Part shown: in pieces, positions 25,536-33,932 of the stretch
How positions within the stretch are numbered: position 1 is the first letter of the stretch
How the letters are laid out: every line of letters starts with the position of its first letter
Source of the DNA: Bacillota bacterium
GTDB lineage: Bacteria > Bacillota > Clostridia > Christensenellales > SZUA-584
Length of the DNA: 64,000 nt
Reading direction: 5' to 3'
NCBI GenBank assembly: GCA_023415795.1
Contig: JAEZJG010000004.1
Span: forward strand, 12,336-76,335
Notes under the pieces: generated by a model
The model's input: the letters and a program-made list of their open reading frames with translations, nothing else
The model's database searches: none
Told to the model about the DNA's origin: nothing
Program-made: the position numbers and the translations under genes

Positions 25536-26210
25536 ATGAACACTGTGGTGAATACACTTCAAAAAACAAAGCTTTTCACCGGCATAAGTGCGTCTGACAT
25601 CGCCGCGCTGTGCCCGCTGCTGGGCGCGCAGCAAAGGCTGTGCCAAAAGGGTACGGTGCTGATTGGCACGGATACCGTCGTCGATTTCGCGGGCATTGTG
25701 GCGGACGGAGAGCTCAACACCTTCAAGCCGGATTCACACGGCAGCCTGAACCTGATACATAAAATACGCGCGTATGAGCTGTTCGGTCTCGATATCGCCT
25801 GCACGCCCAGCCGCCTAAGCCCGCTCATCACCGTGTGCGCCACCGACGCTCAGATCATTACGTTCCCCTACGCGCGCATCGCGGAGCCGGGTTCCATCCC
25901 CGACCGGCTGCGCTGCGAGCTGCTGAAAAACATACTGGAGCTGACCGCCAACGAAAACATGCGCCAGCTTTACAAGATCGATATACTGTCCCGCAAGAGC
26001 CTGCGCGAGCGCATTATGCTGTATCTCACGCTGCAGAGCCGCCGCCGAAAATCGAACGAAATCGTCATCCCCTTCAACCGCGAGGAATTCGCCGCCTACC
26101 TGTGCGTCGATCGCAGCGCGCTGTCCCGCGAGCTGGGACGCATGCAGGAGGAAGGGCTGATCACGTTTGAGAAGAACCGCTTCCGCCTGCTCTCCGATAT
26201 CGGGGACTAA
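25536..26210 (+). CDS. Crp/Fnr-family transcriptional regulator
   Basis: 224 residues from ATG 25536, after GGAAAGGAAG; reading further upstream would run through the promoter region. N-terminal cyclic-nucleotide-type beta barrel (about 10-120, QKGTVLIGTDT), dimer helix, and winged HTH with the recognition part FAAYLCVDRSALSRELGRMQ. No Fnr-type cysteine cluster at the N-terminus, so oxygen sensing through iron-sulfur is unlikely. Divergent from the xdh/guaD operon and near the molybdenum genes, so control of these is likely. Effector unknown. Confidence 0.85.
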   Translation: MNTVVNTLQKTKLFTGISASDIAALCPLLGAQQRLCQKGTVLIGTDTVVDFAGIVADGELNTFKPDSHGSLNLIHKIRAYELFGLDIACTPSRLSPLITVCATDAQIITFPYARIAEPGSIPDRLRCELLKNILELTANENMRQLYKIDILSRKSLRERIMLYLTLQSRRRKSNEIVIPFNREEFAAYLCVDRSALSRELGRMQEEGLITFEKNRFRLLSDIGD

Positions 26211-26326
26211 AAACAAGAATCCCGTGTTGGCATTTGTTTCGCTTTCCCTTGATTCATTTGAAATAGGCATTTATTGATCTGTTTCTCGTGTTCTCAAATT
26301 TCCTCAAAATATATTTTCAATACTTC

Positions 26327-26356
26327 TTGACAAATCTATGCCAAGTATGGTATAAT
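26327..26356 (+). promoter_or_regulatory. promoter before the small-ORF pair
   Basis: TTGACA (26327-26332), 18 bases, TATAAT (26351-26356): a near-consensus promoter in an AT-rich intergenic stretch, pointing at the two tiny ORFs. Confidence 0.7.
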
Positions 26357-26386
26357 GAGGTTAATATCTCGACATATGCAATTCAA

Positions 26387-26409
26387 GCTGTTTATAGTGT
26401 ATAAACAGC
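26387..26409 (+). terminator. perfect hairpin between promoter and small ORFs
   Basis: GCTGTTTATA (26387-26396), loop GTG, TATAAACAGC (26400-26409), then ATTTTGTCTTT. It is 30 bases after the -10, so it could be an attenuator, an end of a very short RNA, or an operator. Confidence 0.5.
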
Positions 26410-26457
26410 ATTTTGTCTTTCTCGCTTCAATTTAATATAAAAGAAAGGAGTTTTTTT

Positions 26458-26553
26458 GTGTATCTTCATATTGACAACGAATGCCTTATTTTGATATTAC
26501 CTTTTATCATTACGCTAGTACAAATTTTCAGAACAAATAATAAGAGAATTTAA
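26458..26553 (+). CDS. 31-residue hydrophobic peptide
   Basis: GTG start 7 bases after AAAGGAG (26444-26450). Sequence has an acidic N-terminus, a hydrophobic core (about residues 9-23) and a basic end (RTNNKRI), the build of small membrane peptides such as type I toxins or regulatory membrane peptides. No family recognised. Supported by the promoter at 26327 and the strong SD, not by homology. Confidence 0.45.
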   Translation: MYLHIDNECLILILPFIITLVQIFRTNNKRI

Positions 26554-26648
26554 TAACCACCTATCCATAAAGCAAAATCGGTTTTTCACATCAAATTCTT
26601 ATTCAATCAATAAGTCGGGGTATTTATTCTAACGAAAGGAGGTTTAAT

Positions 26649-26759
26649 TTGCATTTGCATAAATTTGTACAGATTTTTTCATTCTTATGTATTATAATTT
26701 CAGCGTTGTCTGACCTTGGATTATTACTTATTTCCATCTTTGAAATCACACAGATATAA
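26649..26759 (+). CDS. 36-residue hydrophobic peptide
   Basis: TTG start 6 bases after AAAGGAGG (26635-26642). Nearly wholly hydrophobic (FSFLCIIISALSDLGLLLIS, about residues 10-29). Lies about 95 bases after the 31-residue ORF in the same direction and probably on the same transcript. No family recognised; small membrane peptide, possibly one of a pair. Confidence 0.45.
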   Translation: MHLHKFVQIFSFLCIIISALSDLGLLLISIFEITQI

Positions 26760-26890
26760 GAATTATAATAGAGCTGTTAAGATAAAACTTAACGATCACA
26801 ATTTTTCTCGACCTTGATGTATTCGTATGTAACTTCATCCAAGGGCAACAAGTTGTGTATTAATCTCCGTATATATCAGTCCCGTATTCC

Positions 26891-27400
26891 TCAGCGGGCG
26901 CACTCGCCGTCGTCGCCGCGCAGTATCGCAAGACCGTGTGACACCGCGTCCAGTATCACATCCAAGCTTTCCTTCACCGCCTTGGGGCTGCCCGGCAGGT
27001 TGATGATGAGCGTGCGCTGCCGTATCACGGACACGCCGCGGCTCAGCATGGCACGGTTGGTGATGCGCATGCTTTGCGCCCTGATCGCCTCGCTGATGCC
27101 CGGCACATGCCGGTGCGCCACCGACAGCGTTGCCTCCGGCGTCACATCGCGCGGCGACAATCCCGTCCCGCCCGTCGTGAACACAACGTCGCAGATATCC
27201 CCGTCCGCCAGCCGCATCAGCTCTGCAGCCAGCTGCTCCTGATCGTCGGGCAGCACGCGATAGCTGGCGATAAGGTAGCCATTCTCCCGCAGTATTGCTT
27301 GAAGCGTTTCGCCGCTGATATCCTCGCGCTCACCTGCCGCACCCTTGTCACTGGCAGTAATCACCGCCGCCCGATACGCTTTACCCGACATGCATTTCAT
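26891..27400 (-). CDS. mogA: molybdopterin adenylyltransferase/MoaB-type protein
   Basis: 169 residues. MoaB/MogA fold: AAVITASDKGAAGEREDISG at the N-terminus, and TTGGTGLSPRDVTPEAT, which binds molybdopterin. Adenylates molybdopterin before molybdate insertion. Start at 27400 or the in-frame ATG 27391; the gene overlaps the MOSC gene by about 20 bases. Last in the leftward mod/moa operon. Confidence 0.85.
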   Translation of the reverse strand: MKCMSGKAYRAAVITASDKGAAGEREDISGETLQAILRENGYLIASYRVLPDDQEQLAAELMRLADGDICDVVFTTGGTGLSPRDVTPEATLSVAHRHVPGISEAIRAQSMRITNRAMLSRGVSVIRQRTLIINLPGSPKAVKESLDVILDAVSHGLAILRGDDGECAR

Positions 27401-27809
27401 CCCCCACGCTTATCACGCCGCCGCTCAGCACGCGCGCGAACACGCCCTCCCGCGGCATGATGCAGTCGCCCACCTGACGGTATATCTCGCAGTGCGCGTG
27501 GCACTCCTTGCCTATTTGCGTGATTTCCAGCCGCACATCGCCGCAGGAGAGCTGCGTACCCACCGGCAGCGCCCGAAAGTCGATACCTTCCACCAGCAGG
27601 TTTTCACCAAACGCACCGTCGTCCACGGTCGCGTCCGTCGCGCGGAACGCCTCCACCTTGTCGTAAGACAGCAGGCTCACCTGACGATGCCAGCTGCCCG
27701 CATGCGCGTCGTCCTTCAGCCCGAAGTTCTCCACCAGCTCGCATGTGCCCACGTTGGTCTTCTTCGTGCCCTTCCTCTCGCTGATGCAAATCGCTTTCAC
27801 TATACCCAT
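27381..27809 (-). CDS. MOSC-domain protein
   Basis: 142 residues. MOSC (molybdenum cofactor sulfurase C-terminal) domain: GENLLVEGID, IGKECHAHCEIY and the typical GDCIMPREGVFARVL. Such proteins bind sulfur or the molybdenum cofactor and often sit with moaA and moaB. Stop and start are shared with neighbours (1 base from moaA), so tightly coupled. Might take part in cofactor sulfuration for the hydroxylases; inference from context. Confidence 0.82.
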   Translation of the reverse strand: MGIVKAICISERKGTKKTNVGTCELVENFGLKDDAHAGSWHRQVSLLSYDKVEAFRATDATVDDGAFGENLLVEGIDFRALPVGTQLSCGDVRLEITQIGKECHAHCEIYRQVGDCIMPREGVFARVLSGGVISVGDEMHVG

Positions 27810-27810
27810 A

Positions 27811-28779
27811 TCATCCGCCTATCTGTACCATTTTACGCTGTTCTGTTGCCGTACCGTCACAGAAGTTGTGGCGCAGCGGCTTGGCGGTAATCGCCGCCGC
27901 CATCGCGTCCTTCAGCGCTTCATCCGATATGTCTGCCCGCAGCAGCTCCTTGACATTCAATCCGTCCTCGTAGCAGAGGCAGGCTTTAAGCATGCCGTCC
28001 GCCGTCAGCCGCACACGGTTGCAGCTGCCGCAAAACGTGTGCGACATGGCGCTGATGAAGCCGATGCTGCCTTTGAACCCCGCAAAGTCGGCATACTCCG
28101 CCGGGCCGCTGCCGTGGCCGTTTGCCGACCTTATCGGTTCGCCGAACGCCTGTGTGAGTGCAGCCAGCACTTCGGCATTATCCACGGACTTAAAATCCCG
28201 CCCCAAGCCGATGGGCATCATCTCGATGAAGCGAACGTCCAGTGCTTTCTCCCGCGCCAGTGCCGCCAGCCGCACCCAGTCGCCGCCGTTATACCCTTCC
28301 ATCGGCACACAGTTGAGCTTCGTTTTCAGCCCCAGCGCCAGCGCCTTATCGATGCCCGCCATCACGGCATCCCACGCGTCCACGCGCGTCAGCCGCGTAA
28401 AGCTTTCCGCGTCCATGCAATCCAGACTGAAGTTCACCGCATCCAGCCCCGCACCTTTGAGCGCCTGTGCCATCTCGGCGAACAGCACGCCGTTGGTGGT
28501 CATCGCGACGGATTCGACACCCGCCGTTGCCTTGACCATACGCACAAAATCCACGATGCCCTTTCGCACCAGCGGCTCTCCGCCGGTGATGCGGTATTTG
28601 GTGATGCCCAGCGCCACACCCGCTTCCACGACCCGCAGCATCTCCTCAAAGCGCAGTATATCGCCATGCCCCACACACTCAACGCCTTCGGGCGGCATGC
28701 AATAAACGCACCGCAGATTGCAGCGATCCGTGACGGATATGCGCATATAGTCGATCGTCCGGCCAAAACCGTCTTGCAT
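27811..28779 (-). CDS. moaA: GTP 3',8-cyclase
   Basis: 322 residues. Radical-SAM enzyme for the first step of molybdopterin synthesis. N-terminal CX3CX2C in TDRCNLRCVYC, the GGEP motif, a C-terminal second cluster FCGSCNRVRLT, and the essential C-terminal GG (QIGG). Needs MoaC as partner, encoded at 31474-31953. Confidence 0.92.
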   Translation of the reverse strand: MQDGFGRTIDYMRISVTDRCNLRCVYCMPPEGVECVGHGDILRFEEMLRVVEAGVALGITKYRITGGEPLVRKGIVDFVRMVKATAGVESVAMTTNGVLFAEMAQALKGAGLDAVNFSLDCMDAESFTRLTRVDAWDAVMAGIDKALALGLKTKLNCVPMEGYNGGDWVRLAALAREKALDVRFIEMMPIGLGRDFKSVDNAEVLAALTQAFGEPIRSANGHGSGPAEYADFAGFKGSIGFISAMSHTFCGSCNRVRLTADGMLKACLCYEDGLNVKELLRADISDEALKDAMAAAITAKPLRHNFCDGTATEQRKMVQIGG

Positions 28780-28783
28780 GGCG

Positions 28784-29836
28784 TTACCTCATCAGTATGA
28801 TATGATCCTCCGGCAGCCGCAGATACAGCGTTTCCGGAGCCCCCAGCGATTCCCACTTGTCCTTGCTCAGCTCGCAGCGCAGATACGCCCAATCCTTGTC
28901 TGCGCCGCCCTTCACATATGCGATCACGATGGTGGAGAACATGTCCTCGATCACCCGCGTCACGCGGCATTCAATCACGTTACTCCCGCCGCCGCTCTGT
29001 GACAGCTCGAAGAAGTGTGCGCGAAAGCCGATGTAACGGATATCGTCCGGCACCGTCCGCGATACCGTCAGCTCCGTGTTCCAGTCCGCCGCGTACAGCG
29101 TTTGCTCCCCCGTCTTCGCCGCCGCCGAGAAGTTCTTGCAGCCGGACAACAGCGCCGTGGACAGCGTCTGCGGCTGGGCGAACAGATCCTTCTTGTCCAG
29201 CACCTCGATGGTCGCGCCGTCTTCCATCACCGCCACGCGGTCGCACAGGCGGTAAACCTCGTCGCGGTTGTGCGAGACAAACAATATTGTGCCGCCGAAG
29301 CTCTCCTGCACCTTCAGTATCTCCAGCTCCAGCTGCCATTTGAGAAAGCTGTCCAGCGCAGACAGCGGTTCGTCCATCATCAGCAGCGCCGGTTCGCTCG
29401 CCAGCACACGCGCCAACGCCACCCGCTGCTGCTGCCCGCCCGAGAGCTGATGCGGGTAGTGCCGCTCCAGCCCCTCCAGATAAAACGCCGCGATCTTGTC
29501 GCGCACAGCCTTTGCCTTATCCCGACCCTTGGGTATGCCGCAGGCGATGTTCTGCTCAACCGTCATGTTGGGAAACAGCGCGTAGTTCTGGAACAGATAG
29601 CCCGTGTTGCGGCTGCGCGCCGGTATGTTGATGCGCTTGTCGCTGTCGAACAGCACCCTCCCGTTCAGCACGATGCGGCCCCTGTCCGGCGTCACAATGC
29701 CCGCGATGCACTTTAGCGTCATGCTCTTGCCGCAGCCGGACGCGCCGAGTATCGCCAGCGTCTCGTCCTGCACCTCGAAGCGGCTCTTCAGATGGAAGCT
29801 GCCCGTGCGCTTCTCGATATCCACGCTCAGCGCCAT
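28784..29836 (-). CDS. modC: molybdate ABC transporter ATP-binding protein
   Basis: 350 residues. Walker A GASGCGKS, signature LSGGQQQR, Walker B LLMMDEPLSALD, His switch FVSHNRD, and a C-terminal TOBE/MOP-like part that can sense molybdate. Overlaps the end of modB by 10 bases. Confidence 0.9.
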   Translation of the reverse strand: MALSVDIEKRTGSFHLKSRFEVQDETLAILGASGCGKSMTLKCIAGIVTPDRGRIVLNGRVLFDSDKRINIPARSRNTGYLFQNYALFPNMTVEQNIACGIPKGRDKAKAVRDKIAAFYLEGLERHYPHQLSGGQQQRVALARVLASEPALLMMDEPLSALDSFLKWQLELEILKVQESFGGTILFVSHNRDEVYRLCDRVAVMEDGATIEVLDKKDLFAQPQTLSTALLSGCKNFSAAAKTGEQTLYAADWNTELTVSRTVPDDIRYIGFRAHFFELSQSGGGSNVIECRVTRVIEDMFSTIVIAYVKGGADKDWAYLRCELSKDKWESLGAPETLYLRLPEDHIILMR

Positions 29837-30510
29837 CTCTTCACCGCCTCTCTTTTGCCATGGCTTGAGCGGCTAGAAAACCAGTTCATCAGTATGATGG
29901 TGGCGAACGATATGCCCACGATAATGATCATCCAGCGGTAAGCCAGCTCCCAGTTGCCCGCCTGCACCGCCGTGTATATCGCGACGGACACCGTCTGCGT
30001 GCGTCCGGGGATGTTGCCTGCCAGCATGATGGTGGCACCGAACTCGCCCAGCGCCCGCGCAAACGCCAGCACCGCGCCTGCCAGTATGCTGGGTATGGAG
30101 TTCGGCATCATCACACGCCAGAACAGCTTAGGTTCCGACATGCCCAACGTCCGCGCCGCGGAGAGCAGATTCTCATCCAGCTGCTCGAAAGCGCCGCGCA
30201 CCGTGCGGTACATCAGCGGGAACGCCACCACCGTAGACGCGATCACCGCGCCCGTCCACGTGAACACCACCGGCGCACCGATGCTGCCCAGCAGCTGCCC
30301 GATGAAGCCGTTCTTGCCGAATATCACCAGCAGGAAGAAGCCGACCATCGTGGGCGGAAGCACCAAAGGCAGCGTAAACAAACCGTCTACGATGCCCTTA
30401 CCGCGCCTGAGCTTCACGGTCAGCCAAGCCGCGAGCACTCCCAATATAAATGTCAGAAGAGTCGCGATAAACGCGACCCGCAGTGACAGCCAGAGCGGCG
30501 AATAATCCAT
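29827..30510 (-). CDS. modB: molybdate ABC transporter permease
   Basis: 227 residues, five to six transmembrane helices. The EAA-type loop reads RTLGMSEPKLFWRVMMPNSIP and the ModB signature EFGATIMLAGNIPGRTQT follows. Forms the channel with ModA and ModC. Confidence 0.9.
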   Translation of the reverse strand: MDYSPLWLSLRVAFIATLLTFILGVLAAWLTVKLRRGKGIVDGLFTLPLVLPPTMVGFFLLVIFGKNGFIGQLLGSIGAPVVFTWTGAVIASTVVAFPLMYRTVRGAFEQLDENLLSAARTLGMSEPKLFWRVMMPNSIPSILAGAVLAFARALGEFGATIMLAGNIPGRTQTVSVAIYTAVQAGNWELAYRWMIIIVGISFATIILMNWFSSRSSHGKREAVKRWR

Positions 30511-30527
30511 GAAACCCTCTTATAAGT

Positions 30528-31343
30528 TTATTCAGCCATGATGAAGCCGTACTTTTCGAACAGCGCCGCGATGTCGGGCGTTTTCAGAAAGTCGATGAAG
30601 CTTTGAGACGCTTCCTCGTTCGTGGACGACTTCAGTATCGCAACGGGATAGATGATTCTTTTGACGCTGTCCGCCGGGGCTTCGCAGACCACCTTCACCT
30701 TATCCGTGGTGGCCGCGTCGGTGGCGTACACGATGCCCGCTTCCACTTCGCCGTTCTCCACCCATGTCAGCACCTGACGCACATCGGTGCCGAGGTTTAC
30801 CTTATCAAATACCGCATCCTTGATGCCCAGCGACGTCAACACCTCTTCGGCATACTGCCCGGCCGGAACGCTGGCGGGATCGCCGATAGCCACTGTCTTC
30901 ACCTCATCCTTGGCGAGATCCTCAAAGCTGGTAAGCCCCAGCGCAGAATCCGCCGGAACGATCATGACAACCTTGTTCTCCAGCAGGTTTGCCCGCGAGC
31001 CGTCCAGCAGCAGCCCGCCCTCTTCCAGCGCGTCCATCTGTTTCTGCGCTGCCGACATGAATATGTCCACCGGAGCGCCCTGCTCGATCTGCGTCTGGAG
31101 CGCGCCCGACGCGCCATAGGTAAACATCAGAGTCACGTTGGGGGCTTCGGCCTTGTACGCTTCCGCGATCTCCGCCGTCACATCCGTCAGGCTGGCAGCC
31201 GCCGCGATCATCAGCTCCACCGGCTCGGCTGTGGGTGACGGGTCTTCCGTCACAACCGCCTCCTCAGAGGGCGCGGTGTTCGGGCTGCCGCAGCCCGCCA
31301 GCACCATGCACAGCACCAGTACAATGCCAACGACCTTCTTCAT
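30528..31343 (-). CDS. modA: molybdate-binding lipoprotein
   Basis: 271 residues. Signal peptide with lipobox VLAGCG, Pro/Glu linker, then AAASLTDVTAEIAEAYKAEAP and FMSAAQKQMDALEEGG, which form the oxyanion site in ModA proteins. First of modABC; the repeat at 31371-31471 and moaC lie upstream. Confidence 0.9.
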   Translation of the reverse strand: MKKVVGIVLVLCMVLAGCGSPNTAPSEEAVVTEDPSPTAEPVELMIAAAASLTDVTAEIAEAYKAEAPNVTLMFTYGASGALQTQIEQGAPVDIFMSAAQKQMDALEEGGLLLDGSRANLLENKVVMIVPADSALGLTSFEDLAKDEVKTVAIGDPASVPAGQYAEEVLTSLGIKDAVFDKVNLGTDVRQVLTWVENGEVEAGIVYATDAATTDKVKVVCEAPADSVKRIIYPVAILKSSTNEEASQSFIDFLKTPDIAALFEKYGFIMAE

Positions 31344-31370
31344 AGAATCCTCTTTCCGCTTTTACCAGTC

Positions 31371-31471
31371 CACTAGGAAAATGCCAAAGGCATTTTCCTA
31401 GTGGGATTCTTAAGGGGCACCGCCCCTTAAGCGGTGGTGTGGAGGCAAAGCCTCCGCGGTCTTAGCCCTTA
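31371..31471 (-). repeat. multi-hairpin repeat, copy B
   Basis: Read on the minus strand it has the same modules in the same order as copy A: a CTAAGACC-like start, GGAGGC/GCCTCC, ACCACCGC, TTAAGGGG/CCCCTTAA, GAATCCCACT, GGAAAATGCC/GGCATTTTCC. It occupies the moaC-modA gap (31344-31473), inside what is otherwise one leftward operon, and could terminate or process the transcript. Confidence 0.7.
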
Positions 31472-31473
31472 AT

Positions 31474-31953
31474 CTATCTGTTGATAAAACTGCCGCTCTT
31501 GCCGCCGGACTTCTCCAGCAGGCGAATGTCCAGTACCACCATGCTCTTGTCCAGCGCCTTGCACATGTCATATATCGTGAGCAGCGCGACGGACACGCCC
31601 GTCATCGCTTCCATCTCCACGCCCGTCTTGCCGGACAGCTTCGCGGTGCATACCGCCTCCACCGCCAGCGATTCGGGCCGCAGCGTAAAATCCACCTTCA
31701 CGCTGGTCAGCATCAGCGGATGGCACAGCGGTATCAGCTCTGCCGTGCGCTTAGCCGCCATGATACCCGCCACACGCGCCACGCCCAGCACATCGCCCTT
31801 GTCTGCCGTACCGTGCCGGATGGCGGCAAAGGCCGCCTCGTTCATGCAGATGCTGCCTATGGCCACCGCCACACGCTGCGTCTCCGCCTTGTCCGTCACG
31901 TCCACCATCGCCGCGTTACCGCTCTCGTCAAAGTGCGTCAGCCTACCGTCCAT
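31474..31953 (-). CDS. moaC: cyclic pyranopterin monophosphate synthase
   Basis: 159 residues, usual length. MVDVTDKAETQRVAVA at the start, KGDVLGVARVAGIMAAK, IPLCHPLML and the catalytic Asp/Lys part MCKALDKSM are all present. Converts the MoaA product to precursor Z. Confidence 0.92.
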   Translation of the reverse strand: MDGRLTHFDESGNAAMVDVTDKAETQRVAVAIGSICMNEAAFAAIRHGTADKGDVLGVARVAGIMAAKRTAELIPLCHPLMLTSVKVDFTLRPESLAVEAVCTAKLSGKTGVEMEAMTGVSVALLTIYDMCKALDKSMVVLDIRLLEKSGGKSGSFINR

Positions 31954-31963
31954 CAGCGCCTCC

Positions 31964-32992
31964 TCATTTGCCGAACCCGCAGTTCGGATACGTGCACACC
32001 TCGCAGTTCAGGCAAAGCCCGCCCTCGCCCAGCGTCGTCAAATCCGCCGCGGTCAGCCGCTCTCCTGCCATGATGCGCGGCAGCACAAGGTCGAATATCG
32101 TGCGCTTGGCGTACATCACGCAGCCGGGCAGCCCCAGTATCGGTATCGTTCTGCCGTTTTCTTCGATATACGCCAGCAGAAACATCGCACCGGGCAGCAC
32201 AGGCGCACCATACGTCACCAGCGCTGCCCCTGTGTTCTTGATGGCGGTGGGCGTGGTGTCGTCCGGGTCCACGCTCATGCCGCCGGTGCAGACAATCAAA
32301 TCCGCACCGTTATCGATGTGCTGCCGTATGGCGTTCGTGATGCGCTCCGCGCTGTCGTCCATGTACGTTCTGCCGAGTATCTCCACGTCGTATTCGGACA
32401 GCTTGGCTTCTATCACCGGCCCGAACGAATCGGGAATACGCTTGTGGTACACCTCGTTGCCCGTAATCACCAGCCCCGCCGTTCTGTGTATAAAAGGCAG
32501 CAATTGCAGTATGGGCGTATCGCCCGCCGCTGCCGCCGCTTGATCCATCTTCTCTTGCGCGATCACCAGCGGTATCACGCGCATGCCCGCCAGCTTGTCG
32601 CCTTTCTTCACCGGCGTGTTGCCGTGGCGCGTCGCGATGATGATCTCGCCCAGCGCGTTGACACTGCAGAGCCGCTGCGTGTCCACCTTGGACAGCCCGT
32701 CGATGTCGCTGAACAGATCAACCTTGCCTTCGCTGGGTTCCGAGGCCGTCATGTTCTCGTTCATGCAGATGCGGCGCAGCAGCTCCGCCGCGTCGTTCTC
32801 ATGCAGCATGCTCTCCTGCTTCTCCCACACATACAAGTTATCCTTGCCGAGCGACAGCAGCACGGGTATGTCGGCCTCTGTCACAATATGCCCCTTGCGG
32901 AACGCAACGCCTTTTTTCACGTCCTTAATGATCTGCGTGATGTCGTGGCACAGCACATGCCCCACGGCCTCCGTCGTCTTTATCAGTTTCAT
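31964..32992 (-). CDS. molybdopterin-binding protein with four-Cys tail
   Basis: 342 residues; ATG 32992 follows GGGAG. The middle and C-terminal part holds a MoaB/MoeA-type molybdopterin-binding domain (VCTGGMSVDPDDTTPTAI, then GAPVLPGAMFLLAYIE and GLPGCVMYAKRTIFD), but the protein is shorter than MoeA. It ends with a cysteine cluster LNCEVCTYPNCGFGK (C-x2-C-x2-C-x4-C with the preceding Cys), which may hold iron-sulfur or zinc. This type commonly sits with selenium-dependent xanthine dehydrogenases. First gene of the moa/mod operon. Exact role unproven. Confidence 0.75.
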   Translation of the reverse strand: MKLIKTTEAVGHVLCHDITQIIKDVKKGVAFRKGHIVTEADIPVLLSLGKDNLYVWEKQESMLHENDAAELLRRICMNENMTASEPSEGKVDLFSDIDGLSKVDTQRLCSVNALGEIIIATRHGNTPVKKGDKLAGMRVIPLVIAQEKMDQAAAAAGDTPILQLLPFIHRTAGLVITGNEVYHKRIPDSFGPVIEAKLSEYDVEILGRTYMDDSAERITNAIRQHIDNGADLIVCTGGMSVDPDDTTPTAIKNTGAALVTYGAPVLPGAMFLLAYIEENGRTIPILGLPGCVMYAKRTIFDLVLPRIMAGERLTAADLTTLGEGGLCLNCEVCTYPNCGFGK

Positions 32993-33094
32993 CAATGGCT
33001 CCCTTGCCGGATGTATCGTTGAGTTTGCATCTAAATTAGATTAGTTTTGCCTTTATGTTGATTGGTATTCTATCATCTGCCACGCAAATAGTAT

Positions 33095-33108
33095 GTTGCC
33101 ATGGCAAC
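33095..33108. promoter_or_regulatory. 14-base perfect palindrome in the moa/mod operon promoter region
   Basis: GTTGCCATGGCAAC, of the form TTG-N6-CAA, about 100 bases upstream of the first moa/mod-operon gene; a TAGAAT -10-like box follows on the minus strand at about 33072-33067. A Crp/Fnr-type or ModE-type operator is possible. The remaining bases of the gap 32993-33310 show no gene. Confidence 0.45.
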
Positions 33109-33310
33109 GTGTATATAGGGAATAAAAAAGCCGCTCTGATAAACGGATCTAATTATTAACTCTTAGTGTAGGTTATGAGATAGATTGTTTCTGATTAAGC
33201 ACCTACCCCTGTTGGCGGAGCTTTATTGCGCTGAATGCATGTTTCCCGGCAGCTTCAAATCCCTTTGCAATGTTGTTATTTGCATAATAGTGTTGGGGAT
33301 TATATATGAA

Positions 33311-33511
33311 TCATTTATTATCTGATTTCTCAATTGAAGTGTTTTTATTTTTTTCTGCGTATAAAGTTGACATAATAATTAGGAATATTAAAACAGCTAA
33401 ATTACTCAATACTAAGATAATTTGTATAGTAAAATCTAACAAATTGAAGAAGTAATCTTCACTAATTAATACAATATTAAGTATTAAAAGTATGGCAATA
33501 AGTATATACAT
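33311..33511 (-). CDS. small AT-rich membrane protein
   Basis: 66 residues: two hydrophobic helices (about 2-17 and 24-50) and a polar, charged tail. No SD lies before ATG 33511. An AGGAGG with ATG at 33545 opens a short 22-codon frame that overlaps this start in another frame, so translation may be coupled, or the N-terminus is frameshifted. Much more AT-rich than neighbours; family not recognised. Confidence 0.45.
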   Translation of the reverse strand: MYILIAILLILNIVLISEDYFFNLLDFTIQIILVLSNLAVLIFLIIMSTLYAEKNKNTSIEKSDNK

Positions 33512-33932
33512 AATTATCTGAACTATTATGCTTTGCTTTTATCATTCAGAATCCTCCTGCATAACCATACATCTCAATAGCTGTCCTAATAATCCAAGTT
33601 GTTGCATTTATTGTCGCCAATCAATTATAAGTATATTTTACCACAAACGTGCTTCGCTTGTTAAATAATTATTTTGGGGCCAGTCTCCGTGCCCGCCCGC
33701 GCTAACCTCAAGAATGTAGTGGTAATTTGCGATGACTCGCGACGAGTGAGCACACATCGAAGCGTAGCGGAACACCTCATCCGTCACAACGACACGACTG
33801 TGTCGGTGCACCACCTTCCCCTCGAGTGGAAGGCTTAGATCATCACGCCTGTTCGCAATAAACAGCCTCCCCCTGACTCCACCCCCAAACGGAGCGGAAA
33901 CCAGAGGAAGGCTGTGTCACATCAGCTAAACC
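33512..33932. repeat. intergenic region with hairpin repeat
   Basis: The right half, from about 33690 to 33920, is GC-rich and packed with short inverted repeats: GACACGACTGTGTC, CCTTCCCCTCGAGTGGAAGG, and a CAGCCT..CCTC stretch whose reverse form GAGGAAGGCTG lies about 60 bases later. It looks like a degenerate intergenic repeat unlike copies A-D. The left half is AT-rich and includes the SD for the small ORF. No gene of its own seen. Confidence 0.5.

Noticed and set aside
27745..28800. 351-codon open frame on the plus strand
   Set aside because: Antisense of moaA.
31481..33022. 513-codon open frame on the plus strand
   Set aside because: Antisense of moaC and the molybdopterin-binding gene; no protein-like sequence.
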